Positions 28,277 through 38,667 of a stretch of DNA of 64,000 nucleotides are shown piece by piece. The stretch is from NCBI RefSeq assembly GCF_005869935.1, contig NZ_SZQF01000001.1, positions 372,001 to 436,000 of the forward strand. The letters run 5' to 3'. The position numbers and the translations under genes are program-made. The first letter of the stretch is position 1. Every line of letters starts with the position of its first letter. The notes under the pieces are model-generated. The model was not told the origin of the DNA. It made no database searches and saw nothing but the letters and a program-made list of their open reading frames with translations. The DNA comes from Winogradskyella algicola. GTDB taxonomy: Bacteria; Bacteroidota; Bacteroidia; Flavobacteriales; Flavobacteriaceae.

Positions 28277-28898
28277 TTAATTTTAATCATATTCATTTCC
28301 TAAAAGTGTTAGGAATTCTTCATTTAAAACTTAATAAAGGTGGAAGTGAAGTTATTAAGTTTGTTACAAAGCTACACTATTAAAATTTAAAAGTGTTTAG
28401 ATAAGGTTAAATAAATGAAAATTCACTTATTCACAATTATATATACTATTATCATTTTTCTTTTAAAATTTAAAAAATAAAGTAATGGTTATTATAGTCT
28501 GTTAATAGTTAGTATAACTTTTTTAACTTTTATTTTGATAAGTTGAAGTTTACACTTTATTACGGTTTAGTTAACATTAAATTTACATCTAAGGGCTTGA
28601 TTTTGAATGAACGTAAAATTATTGTAAACAACTGTTAATAACTCATGTTAATAGAAATGACTCATATTTTATTTTCAAAGGACTGTTAATTTCGTCTGTT
28701 AGGAGTATGAATAACTTCCTCGAAAAAAGTGATTATTAAATTTTGATTTTAGAATTAAATTCTTGTTTGAAAAAATAATGGAACATTCCTAATTTTTATT
28801 TTCAAAACTTGTGAACACTTATTAACAAGTAATTAGAAATTGTATTAACCACATTTTATTATTTGTAATTTTGCAGCACATAACAAACACTTATTAAC
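28277..28898. other. 622-bp AT-rich divergent gap with DnaA-box-like sites (candidate origin)
   Basis: No gene is seen here. It lies between divergent rnr and rpiB. TTATTCACA at 28427-28435 fits TTATNCACA; TGTTAATAA/G or its inverse TTATTAACA occurs at 28500-28508, 28633-28641, 28646-28654, 28819-28827 and 28891-28899. rnpA, mnmG and two parS sites, features often close to an origin, lie within 20 kb. The origin call is tentative; the sites could be chance matches in AT-rich DNA. Confidence 0.35.
28866..28873 (+). promoter_or_regulatory. rpiB promoter -7 box
   Basis: TAATTTTG, with a leader of about 20 nt before the rpiB ATG. Confidence 0.65.
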
Positions 28899-29333
28899 AT
28901 GACAATTTCTATCGGTAACGACCACGCAGGACCAGATTATAAACAAGCTATAATACAACACCTTGAAAGTAAAGGTCATACCATTACTAATTACGGTACA
29001 GACACAACTGATAGTGCAGACTATCCAGACTTTGTACATCCTGTTGCCAAAGATGTTAATGATGGAAAAGTAGATTTTGGAATCTTAATTTGTGGTACAG
29101 CAAATGGTGTAGCTATGACGGCTAATAAATACCAAAATGTTAGAGCTGGTGTTTGTTGGATTGGTGAAATTACAGAATTAACGCGCCAGCATAACGATGC
29201 TAACATTATTTGCATTCCGGCAAGATATACATCTATACCACAAGCTATAAAAATGGTAGATACTTTTCTTAATACTGAGTTTGAAGGAGGCCGTCATAAA
29301 AGACGTATTGATAAAATTCCTTTATCTTGTTAA
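28899..29333 (+). CDS. rpiB: Ribose 5-phosphate isomerase B
   Basis: 144 residues. The opening SIGNDHAGPDYK and the block CGTANGVAMTANK are the RpiB/LacA signatures with the active-site Cys. It interconverts ribose 5-phosphate and ribulose 5-phosphate in the pentose phosphate pathway. It begins a rightward group with the cation transporter and acetyltransferase genes (gaps of 24 and -1 bases). Confidence 0.95.
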   Translation: MTISIGNDHAGPDYKQAIIQHLESKGHTITNYGTDTTDSADYPDFVHPVAKDVNDGKVDFGILICGTANGVAMTANKYQNVRAGVCWIGEITELTRQHNDANIICIPARYTSIPQAIKMVDTFLNTEFEGGRHKRRIDKIPLSC

Positions 29334-29357
29334 TACCAATGAGTATATTGGTATGAC

Positions 29358-30263
29358 ATGGGTCATTCTCACACACATAATCACTCTGATTTAAAAAGCA
29401 AAAAGCTTTTAATAGCAATAGTACTAAACATTGTTATAACTGTAGCTCAGGTAATTGGTGGTTTAGTATCTGGTAGTTTATCTCTTATTAGCGATGCAGT
29501 GCATAATTTTAGTGATGTTCTTTCACTTATTGTGAGTTATGTTGCGGCAAAATTATCGCAACAAAAAGCGTCTATTAATAAAACTTTTGGGTACAAACGT
29601 GCAGAGATACTGGCTGCTTTTATTAATGCATCTACATTAGTTATCGTCGCTATAATTTTAATAAAAGAAGCTATTGAGCGTTTTCAGAATCCGCAGTCAA
29701 TAAATTCTAATTTAGTAATATGGTTATCGTTAATTGCAATTTTTGCTAATGGCTTTAGTGTATTATTATTAAGAAAAGAATCTTCGAATAATATTAATCT
29801 TCGTTCTGCTTATTTACACTTATTAACAGATATGTTAGCTAGTGTTGCTGTATTAATAGGTGGTTTATTAATGAAATATTATCAGCTGTTTTGGGTAGAT
29901 AGTTTACTAACATTGTTAATTGCATTATATCTAATTTATGTGGGCTATGATTTATTAAAAACATCAACCAAAATGTTGATGCTTTTTACACCAGAACATA
30001 TCAATATTAAAGATGTTGTGCGGACTGTTAATAAACTACCAAAAGTTAATAAACTACACCATGTACATATATGGAATCTTAGCGATCATGAGTTACATCT
30101 TGAAGCACACTTAGATCTTACAGAAAATATTAGTACTACAGAATTTAATGAACTATTATTACAGATTGAAGCACTCCTTCACGAAGAATTTGATATCAAT
30201 CATGTTACTATTCAACCAGAATACAATAAAGAAGATCCAAAAGAAGTAATTGTACAAGACTAA
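29358..30263 (+). CDS. Cation diffusion facilitator family transporter
   Basis: 301 residues with six membrane helices. The His-rich N-terminus (HSHTHNH) and SDAVHNFSD in helix II are metal-binding features of CzcD/ZitB exporters. The C-terminal cytoplasmic domain carries HHVHIW. It probably exports zinc, cobalt or similar ions by proton exchange. Its last base is the first base of the next gene. Confidence 0.92.
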   Translation: MGHSHTHNHSDLKSKKLLIAIVLNIVITVAQVIGGLVSGSLSLISDAVHNFSDVLSLIVSYVAAKLSQQKASINKTFGYKRAEILAAFINASTLVIVAIILIKEAIERFQNPQSINSNLVIWLSLIAIFANGFSVLLLRKESSNNINLRSAYLHLLTDMLASVAVLIGGLLMKYYQLFWVDSLLTLLIALYLIYVGYDLLKTSTKMLMLFTPEHINIKDVVRTVNKLPKVNKLHHVHIWNLSDHELHLEAHLDLTENISTTEFNELLLQIEALLHEEFDINHVTIQPEYNKEDPKEVIVQD

Positions 30264-30706
30264 TGTTAGAAATACAAACCAATACATTCAATCAACTAAA
30301 TATAACAGCGCTTTATGACTTACTTCAACTAAGAAGTGAAGTTTTTGTTGTGGAACAAGACTGTGTTTACCAAGATATTGATGGAAAGGACCAAAAAGCG
30401 TTACATATTTTAGGTTATAAAGATGATAAATTAGTAGCATACACACGTATATTTCAACCAGGTGACTATTTTGAAGAAGCTAGTATTGGTAGAGTAGTGG
30501 TAAAAGAAAAAGAGCGACAATTCGGTTTTGGTTATGATATTATGAATGCTTCTATCGAAGCTATTAAAAAGCACTTTAAAACTTCAGAAATAAGAATTTC
30601 TGCTCAGACCTATTTAAAAAAATTTTATAACAATTTAGGGTTTAAAGAAGTAGGAGAGGAGTACCTAGAAGATGGTATTCCACATGTAAATATGATTAAG
30701 AATTAG
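30263..30706 (+). CDS. GNAT family N-acetyltransferase, ElaA type
   Basis: 147 residues. The start pattern LLQLRSEVFVVEQDCVYQD and GRVVVKEKERQFGFG (acetyl-CoA loop) place it in the ElaA branch of GNAT proteins. Substrate unknown. The start overlaps the stop of the cation transporter gene, and its stop overlaps by four bases the stop of the convergent OmpA gene. Confidence 0.9.
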   Translation: MLEIQTNTFNQLNITALYDLLQLRSEVFVVEQDCVYQDIDGKDQKALHILGYKDDKLVAYTRIFQPGDYFEEASIGRVVVKEKERQFGFGYDIMNASIEAIKKHFKTSEIRISAQTYLKKFYNNLGFKEVGEEYLEDGIPHVNMIKN

Positions 30707-31548
30707 TTTGAGGACTTTTTTATAATTCGTGTTACAACAATTTCTACTCGTCGATCTAATTCTGGCTCACCACCAAGTGGAAATTTACGTCTTTGGCCTA
30801 CAAACTTCATTCTATAGCGTTTAACACCTTTGTCAGCTAAATAATCGTAAACTGTTTTCGCTCTAGCTAAAGAGAGATTACGCTTTTTAGTTTTTCTATC
30901 TATAGCATCTCGTGAGCCTTGTGTACAACACACATGGCCTTCTATATTAAAGTAAATATCTGTACGTTCTACTAATATTTCTGCAATCTTATCTAATTTT
31001 GCTTTAGATTGTTTGGTAAGGTAACTGTAACCCGTTCGGAATAAAATATTCTCTAATTGAATTTTATCACCTTCCTTTAATTCTCCTCGCAGTAATTCTT
31101 CAGTAGTTTCTTTTTTAGGTGTTTCAACAATTTTTTCTCTTGGCGGATCATAAGGTTGTACAATAATTTCAACTTTACGGTTTAAACCACGAATTTTATA
31201 GAGATCATTATCATTAACAACATTAAGTAAAATTTCACCTTTACCATCTACATTGGTAATTACAGATTCATCAAATTCATTATTAGAAAACACTTCTTTT
31301 ATAGCATCTGCGCGTTGTTGAGATAATACCATGTTATAGGAATCACTGCCTCTATCGTCACAAAATCCATAGATAGATATCTTTTGAATATCCATATTTT
31401 CTATTTCAGACAAGAATAATAGAAGTCGGCTTTCTTCAGTTTCAGGGATTTCGTATTCATCAGTCAAAAAATAGACCTGGTGCTTTATCTCTTTTTGAGC
31501 AAAAGCAAACTGAAAACTTAGGGATATGATTATAAGTAGGGACTTCAT
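30703..31548 (-). CDS. OmpA family outer membrane protein
   Basis: 281 residues. A signal peptide (about 1-17) is followed by two OmpA-like segments: one at about 25-130 (YGFCDDRGSDSYN) and a C-terminal one at about 155-275 with EGHVCCTQGSRD and LARAKTVYDYL. Such domains bind peptidoglycan and tie the outer membrane to the wall. The two adjacent Cys in the second motif are unusual. Confidence 0.85.
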   Translation of the reverse strand: MKSLLIIISLSFQFAFAQKEIKHQVYFLTDEYEIPETEESRLLLFLSEIENMDIQKISIYGFCDDRGSDSYNMVLSQQRADAIKEVFSNNEFDESVITNVDGKGEILLNVVNDNDLYKIRGLNRKVEIIVQPYDPPREKIVETPKKETTEELLRGELKEGDKIQLENILFRTGYSYLTKQSKAKLDKIAEILVERTDIYFNIEGHVCCTQGSRDAIDRKTKKRNLSLARAKTVYDYLADKGVKRYRMKFVGQRRKFPLGGEPELDRRVEIVVTRIIKKSSN

Positions 31549-31647
31549 TTTTGATTAAATTTTCTAGTATTTTGAAAATTTATATAACATTAAATATAAA
31601 TAATTTTTTGCAATACGTGTTTTTGTAACTATGCAAGCGTCTAAACA

Positions 31648-33282
31648 TTACCTCAAAATATTTGCATACTGACTTGGGTTATTGAGTATACTCAAAGCTT
31701 TTTTAATCTCTGGATTGTTAGCTGTGTAATAGGTGTATAAGCCCTCGCTGTAAAAATAACGTTTAATAATTTCGTCCGTTAATAACGATTTTAATTGGGT
31801 TTTATTAGCATCTATAGCATTAGATTTATAAGCTTGTAAGGCTGCTGATAGATTATGATATTCTGAATTAATAACTCCCTCTAATTCTTCTTCTTTAGCA
31901 ATTTCCATGGCATCACTAATCGCTTTTTCTGTTTTAGTTTCAAAATTAAAACCAGTAGTTTTTAGGTAACTTTTAAAGGATTTAAATTCACTATCTGATA
32001 GTTGAAATGTTTTTAAGTTTTCAACTGAATTTTGATAGTAATAATCTGTAGCAAAGTTAAAAACTAAGTTTTCGCTTAAAATAGCTTTTGTTATTGGTGT
32101 TTGTTTAGCAAACTCTACTTCAAGATCGGGTTCTATTCCGCCTCCATCATAAACTGGTCTTCCGTTCTTGGTCTTAAATTCGTTGTAGTTTTCTTTTTTA
32201 ACACGAGTAGCTTTTCCGTTTTCATCTCTATTCCAATAGTCTAAAGATTGTATACAACGACCAGAAGGTGTATAGTAACGTGAAATTGTAATCTTCATTT
32301 GTGTCCCATAAGTTAATGGTTTAGGACGCTGTACTAAGCCTTTACCAAAGCTACGTGTGCCAACAACAACAGCTCTATCCATATCTTGTAAAGCACCAGA
32401 AACAATCTCACTTGCAGATGCGCTTCTACCATCTATTAAAACGACCAATGGTATTTCTGTATCAATAGCATCGCGTTTTGTGTAATACGTTTTATTGTAC
32501 TTTTTTACCTTGGATTTTGTAGTAACTACCAATTGGTTTTTAGGTACAAAAATATTAGTGACATTTACTGCTTCGTGCAATAGACCACCAGGATTTCCTC
32601 TTAAATCTAAAATAAGTTGTTTAGCACCTTGGTTTTTTAAGGCTCTAAGCGCTCCCAAAGTTTCTGAAGATGCTTTGTCATTAAATTTTCTTAATACAAT
32701 GTAGCCTGTTTTATCATCTATCATTGAGTAGTGTGGTACAGCTTTAATCTCTAAGGATTCTCTAATAATTTTTACCGTATTGGTTTTACCTTGTCTTTTA
32801 TAAGTAATGTTAACTTCTGTACCAGCAGCACCTTGTAATAAATTTGCAGCATCATCTTTAAAATCTGATACAATTACATTATCTACTTTAATTATCTCGT
32901 CTCCAGCTTTTAAGCCAGCTTTGTCGGCTGCATAGTTTTTATAAGGTTCTACGATAACCAATTTGTCTTTTAGTGTTAAAACTTTAGCACCAATACCTGT
33001 ATAATCACCAGCATTGTTTATTCTAGAAGCTTCAACATCTTGTTCGTTATAAAACTGAGTGTATGGATCTAAATCGTCTAGCATACTCTTTATAGCAGTA
33101 TCCATAAGATCTCCAGGATTGGTTTCATCAACATAATTCATGTTTAACTCTTTAAACATGGTTGTGAAAATTTCAATCTGCTTAGCAATTTCAAAGAAGT
33201 CATTTTTAAAAGCTGTAGTGCTTAAAAAGATAACCACAGCAACTACAGGTATTGCTATTTTTTTATGTAGTAGGTTTTTCAT
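31648..33282 (-). CDS. S41 family C-terminal processing peptidase
   Basis: 544 residues. A membrane anchor or signal (about 7-23), a PDZ domain (about 85-170) and the peptidase core with DLRGNPGGLL, the catalytic Ser in GRSASASEIVSGALQD and the Lys in SFGKGLVQ. It cleaves periplasmic substrates after C-terminal recognition. Its start lies inside the last 20 bases of rnpA, so the two are coupled. Confidence 0.95.
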   Translation of the reverse strand: MKNLLHKKIAIPVVAVVIFLSTTAFKNDFFEIAKQIEIFTTMFKELNMNYVDETNPGDLMDTAIKSMLDDLDPYTQFYNEQDVEASRINNAGDYTGIGAKVLTLKDKLVIVEPYKNYAADKAGLKAGDEIIKVDNVIVSDFKDDAANLLQGAAGTEVNITYKRQGKTNTVKIIRESLEIKAVPHYSMIDDKTGYIVLRKFNDKASSETLGALRALKNQGAKQLILDLRGNPGGLLHEAVNVTNIFVPKNQLVVTTKSKVKKYNKTYYTKRDAIDTEIPLVVLIDGRSASASEIVSGALQDMDRAVVVGTRSFGKGLVQRPKPLTYGTQMKITISRYYTPSGRCIQSLDYWNRDENGKATRVKKENYNEFKTKNGRPVYDGGGIEPDLEVEFAKQTPITKAILSENLVFNFATDYYYQNSVENLKTFQLSDSEFKSFKSYLKTTGFNFETKTEKAISDAMEIAKEEELEGVINSEYHNLSAALQAYKSNAIDANKTQLKSLLTDEIIKRYFYSEGLYTYYTANNPEIKKALSILNNPSQYANILR

Positions 33283-33661
33283 TTTTTCTTGTTTTATTTA
33301 AGAATTTCTCAAATAACAATTTCATTTTGTTATCTATGTCATCAAAAGTTGTTCCATCCTTACTAAGATATAATATCATAAACGCATAAGATGTTGAACT
33401 ATTGTTAAAATATAAAGGCTTATTAAGCCTGTAGGCTTCTCTAAGTAAGCGTTTTATTTTATTCCTTGCTACAGCTTTTTTATGAAGGCGTTTGCTTACA
33501 GAAACACCAGTTTTTAAAATACTGTTGTCTTCAAATTCTGTTTGTAGAAAAATGAGTTTTAAAGGATAGACTGTTACGGACTTACCTTCATTAAACAATC
33601 GCTCAATGCTTTTTTTACTTTTTAGTTTGTCTTTTTTTCCGTATTTAAATTGCATTGGCAA
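33263..33661 (-). CDS. rnpA: Ribonuclease P protein component
   Basis: 132 residues. The RNR motif is visible as AVARNKIKRLLREAYR (about 69-84), and the opening LKSKKSIERLFNEGKS is typical. It supports the RNase P ribozyme in 5-prime tRNA maturation. rpmH, the usual upstream neighbour, is not here. It overlaps the S41 peptidase gene by 20 bases. Confidence 0.95.
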   Translation of the reverse strand: MPMQFKYGKKDKLKSKKSIERLFNEGKSVTVYPLKLIFLQTEFEDNSILKTGVSVSKRLHKKAVARNKIKRLLREAYRLNKPLYFNNSSTSYAFMILYLSKDGTTFDDIDNKMKLLFEKFLNKTRKNEKPTT

Positions 33662-33674
33662 ATGATGAAGATAA

Positions 33675-34484
33675 CTAATTAAGACCTTTTCTTTGAATTA
33701 CACCCTCCAAATCTACAACCTTACTTTCTAACTCGTGTAGTCGATCATAGATATCTACAGGTTCAGGCATTTGTTTAGAAGCATACATAGTAACGTACCA
33801 AACCTCAACAACCTCTTCTGTATTTATAGTATAAGTTGGATAGTTACCATCTTTATTGTCACTTTTTAAAATGAGTTTATCACGTTCAGCAATTCTATTA
33901 ATAACACGCTTTAAGACAATACCATCATTTTTACTAACAATAACATAGACACGACCATCTTTAATATCTCTTAAATCTTCCACATATTTACCAAAGACTA
34001 AATCACCATCAAAAAATGTTCTTACCATGGAGTTACCTTTAACCTCAAAACATCGATATGTACCATTTGTAAGATGTGGCATGTTGAAAGACGGTAAAGT
34101 TTCAATATATTCTGGATCTCCATAACCATTTAGATATCCTGCTCTGGCCTTAACAGGTACATAAATTACATTTTCATTTCCGGTTTGATTTACTGCAATT
34201 ACCTGAGGCATTCCAGAATATGTTGGATTTATAGCAACCTCAGATTTTAGCATCACGTCACTTTTTCCAAAGAGATAATCAGGATTAATATCAAACTCTT
34301 CAATAATTGATGACAATACATCATAACCAGGTTTGGTTTTCTTTCGAGATCCGTCAGATTGAGGACGACCATTAACAATACTGTCTATGGTGGTACCTGT
34401 AACACCTATGCGTTTAGAAAAAGCAAAATTATTAAGATTAAAGTGATTAATGATTGCTTTTATTTTATCGTCTATTGCTTCCAT
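33675..34484 (-). CDS. S24 (LexA/CI-like) self-cleaving transcriptional repressor
   Basis: 269 residues. An N-terminal helix-turn-helix (about 15-70, NFAFSKRIGVTGTTIDSIV) is joined to an S24 peptidase domain with the Ala115-Gly116 scissile bond (KARAGYL), catalytic Ser152 (KGNSM) and Lys192 (VLKRV); spacings of 37 and 40 match LexA-type proteins. A short coiled-coil tail follows (about 243-265). Family members repress until RecA-stimulated self-cleavage after DNA damage. It is divergent from the toxin operon P1 and faces its operator, so it is the likely regulator of P1 and P2. Regulation is inferred. Confidence 0.88.
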   Translation of the reverse strand: MEAIDDKIKAIINHFNLNNFAFSKRIGVTGTTIDSIVNGRPQSDGSRKKTKPGYDVLSSIIEEFDINPDYLFGKSDVMLKSEVAINPTYSGMPQVIAVNQTGNENVIYVPVKARAGYLNGYGDPEYIETLPSFNMPHLTNGTYRCFEVKGNSMVRTFFDGDLVFGKYVEDLRDIKDGRVYVIVSKNDGIVLKRVINRIAERDKLILKSDNKDGNYPTYTINTEEVVEVWYVTMYASKQMPEPVDIYDRLHELESKVVDLEGVIQRKGLN

Positions 34485-34510
34485 GAAGTTGTCAATTTTA
34501 AAATAAAACT

Positions 34511-34566
34511 TTTTACAAAATAATTTAAAATATGTTTGTTTAAATTTGTAAAATGATGTATATTTG
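34511..34566 (+). promoter_or_regulatory. Promoter P1 with operator pair, toxin operon
   Basis: -7 box TATATTTG (34559-34566) with TTTG 20 bases upstream. Inverted arms TTTTACAAA (34511-34519) and TTTGTAAAA (34545-34553) are candidate repressor half-sites. The segment ATTTGTAAAATG..TATATTTGTA recurs at P2 (47 kb). Arm spacing is 32 bases here and 22 at P2, a difference of one helical turn. Confidence 0.7.
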
Positions 34567-34569
34567 TAC

Positions 34570-34832
34570 TCTATTTTGTTGCTAATATAATTAAATTAGT
34601 AGTGAATTCAAACATTTGTAATAATTATAAATGTTTTTTCTAGATTTTATTCCAAAGACGTCTTTAAAATCTTAGTAGAAATTCCATAAATCAGTAAAAG
34701 CTGAATTATGGAATATTTAAAGTTTATGCCTTGTATTAAGGCAGTTGTACACACATAACCTGTTGGAGAAGCGAAAATTAAACAGTTCTGTGTAAAGAAC
34801 TTAAATGAATGTATAAACTTTAAAATTAAAAA
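34570..34832 (+). other. Long structured 5-prime leader of the toxin operon
   Basis: About 260 nt without an ORF. Possible stems: ATTCCATAA/TTATGGAAT (34681-34714) with an inner CAG/CTG; AAAGTTTAT (34719-34727) with ATAAACTTT (34813-34821), which closes GCCTT/AAGGC (34728-34742) and AGTTC/GAACT (34784-34801). The closing stem ends 11 bases before the ATG, so it could affect translation. Confidence 0.45.
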
Positions 34833-37169
34833 ATGAGTACAAAAATTAAGAATACGCTTTTTCGATTTGTGTCGATGAGAGCGCCTGAATTATTAGATGA
34901 AACAAATCAGCAAGAAGGTTTTATTCACAGACAAGATTCTGCTGCTAAAGGAGTTTTCGATACTGCTGTTTCTAACTTAACAGCAAATACTACAAAATGG
35001 CAAGCCATGAAAGAAACTGCGGTTAGCTTTGAACCACTAACTGTAGATCGCTTAAAAAAAATTAATCCAAAACTTTATGACCTATCTGTTTGGATCGCAA
35101 AAAACAGATTATCCTATGATAAAGAGGTTTTATTACAAAAGATTGAATCGGTAGGTGTAATAGGAGATGGAAAAACGCAAGGAGAGCTTTGGGATAATTT
35201 ATTTTACCAGATTCTTACTCAAAAAGAGTTTTATGCAAAAGAAATAATCATTCAGCTTTTAATTGCTAATAATTTTATTTCTAATTATAAAGGAGACGAA
35301 AGCACTATCAAGAGTTTACTTAATGCTAAAGTTGTATTACCTAAAGCATTATTTGTAGAGGATGAAGGTGATAGCTCTGTTTCTTCAGAAAACAAAGTTG
35401 CAAAACCAAGAACATATCCGCCGTCATTAGATATGGTTCAGCAACAAACAATAGCTGAAGCAAGATTATATAACGGAAGACTAGAGCAATTGTCTAAAGA
35501 ATTAAAAAGAGTAGAGAAGGTTTACAGAAAAGAATATGAGTCATCACTTAAAGTAGCAGAAGAAGATCATCAAAAGGCTATAAAACCGATTTTAGACGAC
35601 TATAACGCAAAGCTAGAAGAAGAAAGAAAAAAATGGTGCGAGATGCGAGACCCAAATAGCGTATATGATCCTAATGACCCATGTAAGCAACCCAACCCAG
35701 TACCAGAGCCACAGCTACCAGAATTTAAATTTGATTTTAGAAGCGAATTAGACTACAGTTTTTTACAATCTAAATTAAGTGCCGAAAGTTTTGATACACT
35801 TTCTGAATTAATCTCTCAAAACCTTCCTTTAACAAAGAGCGGAGAACAACTGCGTTTAGATGAGTCTGGTTTTAATTCTTTTGCTGAAGATTTAGCCGGT
35901 TTTGCTGATTTGGATGGTATTATACAAGATGTAATTACAGATAATGAAGATACTATTGTAGATAATACACCTGAGGAGGGAAATACTCTCGTGGGTATTG
36001 GAGGGGTAATCATTCCTGTAGAAACGACTGACACGGAACAAGATTTTAGTTACAACCTTTGTTCTAGACCAAAAAATGCCTTTAGTTCTGGCTCTGGATA
36101 TATTGCAAGTATAGGAATGAAAATTCCTGATGCATCATGGACCGTTGCAGATTTAAGCTATACTTTGCATCGTACCGATCAAGATTTTAGTGGCAGTGGA
36201 GCGGTATTGCACTCTGTTTCTGGTAATGGACAACGTTTATATATAACGCATATTGATATTGGTTCACCTGAGTTAGCGAATCAACCTAATATAGAGTCGT
36301 TTTCTGCAACAATTACATTTACTAATGGAGAAGTAAAATCGATTAGCACACCAGAATTTACATTAGGCACTTGTACTAAAGGATTAGCATCTAATGATAT
36401 AGATGACCCTAAAAATCCAAACACATCTAATGAAGTTCCGTTTATACCAACAGGTTTTGGCATTAAGCAATTAGGTGTTGCAGACTACAATAAAGTTGAG
36501 CAAACCACACAAGGTTATGTAGAAGGAGACGTAGCGCACATAGAAAATATTATGGCGCGTGAGTACAAAAGCAGAAGCACCAGGCGTTTAAGACGACAAG
36601 AAGACACGTTTACATCCTCTTCTGAAACGGAAAGTGAGCAACTTACAGATACCACTTCTGTTGATCGTTTTGAAATGCAAAGCGAAGTGGCAAAAGTTAT
36701 TCAAGAAGCTAAGGATTTCAGTGCAGGAACAAGTTTTAATGCAAGTTATGGAACTAGAAATAAAGGTATTCAACTTGGAGCAAATGCAAATTATGCTACA
36801 CACAATTCTAGTGAACAAAGCACACAGCAAGCGGTTACAGAAGCTAAGGAGATAACCGAACGTGCTTTAGATAGAATTGTAAGCAAAGTAAAAGAAGAGC
36901 GCATTGAAAAAATTGTTGAAGAGTTTGAAGAAAACAATACTCATGGTTTTGACAACAGGAAAGGCGATAAGCATGTGGTTGGTGTGTTCCGATGGGTAGA
37001 TAAAGTCTTTAAAAACCAAATTATCAATTATGGTAAGCGTCTAATGTTTGAGTTTATGGTACCGCAACCAGGAAAGCTCCATAAATTAGGAATGATTAGT
37101 GCACAAAATACTGATGATACATTATTAGTTGAACCGATAGATCCAAGAAAATCTTCAACACAGACTTAA
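34833..37169 (+). pseudogene. Large toxin-operon protein, N-terminal part of a frameshifted gene
   Basis: 778 residues, no signal peptide. A helical part (about 1-200), a coiled coil (about 218-270), a Pro-rich hinge, a beta-rich part (about 400-510), then an Arg-rich RSTRRLRRQ and acidic/Ser segment (about 576-605) and a conserved-looking GDKHVVGVFRWVDKV block near 710. I do not recognise a named family. Deleting one A from the AAAA run at 37148-37151 joins it to the following frame as one protein of about 1236 residues (PRNLQHRLKDFSEL at the junction), so I treat it as one gene broken by a single base. It is the first gene after P1 and is probably a structural or delivery part of the toxin. 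Confidence 0.6.
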
Positions 37170-38544
37170 AGATTTCTCTGAGTTAACCGATACAAAACTC
37201 AAATATTGGGCTAGTAAATATAATGTAAAAGTTGAAGCTAAACCAAAGCAGTTTATATCCCTTGGAGAATCATTTTCTATTAACCTAAGTGGAGGAGCTT
37301 CATTGAGTCATACAGAATCAAACTCAGGAGGAGGGAAGATTAAAATACCAGAAGGCTATAAAACAATATATGCTAATGGAATTTTTAATGCATCGAGCGA
37401 TAGAGATACGCAAGGAAATATTCTATCACTAACTATAGGCAACAAAACAAAAACCCATACTTCACGTTTTTATAGTTATTCATTGAAATTAAATGACACT
37501 ATCAATGAATATATTAACGAAGTTCCAGTATCCTATACTTTAGGAAATCATGTGAGTGGTGATATTTCTGCTTCAGTAAAATGTGAATTAACTTCGGAAT
37601 ACTTAAACCAATGGAAGCAGAAAACGTTTAAAGCTATTATTGACGCTTACGAAGAAGCAGTTGCTGCTTTCAATGAAAAATTAGCGCAAGAATCTGCTTT
37701 AGGTATTGAAATAAAAGGAACTAACCCAGGGTTTTATAGAGAGTTTGAAAACAAAATTTTACGCAAAAACTGTATATCTTATTTATTAGATCAAAATCCA
37801 AGTGCTCTTAATACTTATGGGAAATCTAATCTATTCTACACAAATAATGGTGGCGCACCATCTTTTGGAAATACTGAAGTAAAAGTAAATGAAGAGTTAG
37901 ATAACTATGCTGCATTTGTAAAGTTTATGGAGCAAGCTTTTGAGTGGGAAATAATGTCCTACAATTTGTATCCATATTATTGGGGCAGTCGCCAAGATTG
38001 GCCAAGCCTATATCAGTACGATGAGTCTAACGATCCATTATTTCGCAACTTTATGCAAGCAGGTATGGCAAAAGTTATTGTTACCGTTAGGCCAGGTTTT
38101 GAGGAAGCTGTGCGCTACTACATGCAAACCGGTCAAATCTGGAATGGAGGCGAAGTTCCTGTAATTGAGGACGAACTGTACTTATCGCTCATAGATGAAT
38201 TACGTAAGCCAGAAGGTGAAAAACTTGGTAAAGCTTGGCCAACAAGAGTACCAACAGCTTTAACCATTTTACAGGCACAAAGTATTGGCTTAAATGTCAC
38301 TAAAGCGTTACCGTTTAACAACGACTTGTCTGATTTTGAAAACCCAGAAGAGGTACCACAATCAGCAGAGATTGAATTGTCAGAAGCGCAAATTGGTATT
38401 TCTGAAGGTGATGGAGAACGTCATATTGAAAATGTAGATATTGTTGATGGCTATTTACAACTCAATACAGACGATGAGCCAAGGCAAACCGTAGCTCAAA
38501 TCTCTATTCAATCTATCAAGAATGCTATAGACGATTTAGTCTAA
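37141..38544 (+). pseudogene. Large toxin-operon protein, C-terminal part of the frameshifted gene
   Basis: This frame is open from 37141 and has no ATG near its beginning; the first usable codon is a TTG at 37303. That, plus smooth continuation after removing one A at 37148-37151, marks it as the 3-prime part of the preceding gene. Visible features are a Gly-rich GGGASL-like stretch, a helical part, and an aromatic motif YPYYWGSRQDWP followed by MAKVIVTVRPGFEEAVRYY. Function unknown. If translated separately it would need the TTG start. Confidence 0.6.
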
Positions 38545-38553
38545 TATAAACAC

Positions 38554-38638
38554 CCTTACCCTTTTACTTGTGCTAAACCAATTTTAGCACCCAAAAACTA
38601 TTCTACTCTCAATCAATTTGAGAGTAGAATGGGTAAGG
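38554..38638 (+). ncRNA. Three-way-junction RNA structure between two toxin-operon genes
   Basis: An outer stem CCTTACCC (38554-38561) / GGGTAAGG (38631-38638) encloses two perfect hairpins: GTGCTAAA-CCAAT-TTTAGCAC (38570-38590) and ATTCTACTCTCAA-TCAAT-TTGAGAGTAGAAT (38600-38630). Both loops are 5 nt and near identical. No T-run follows, so it is not a standard terminator; an mRNA processing or expression-balancing element is more likely. Confidence 0.6.
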
Positions 38639-38667
38639 TACTAACATAAAACACTATAAATAAAAAA

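Noticed and set aside
37158..37172. Programmed +1 frameshift like prfB at the ACT TAA of the large protein
   Set aside because: No Shine-Dalgarno-like stimulator or slippery CTT codon at the stop; a one-base A-run change upstream explains the split better.
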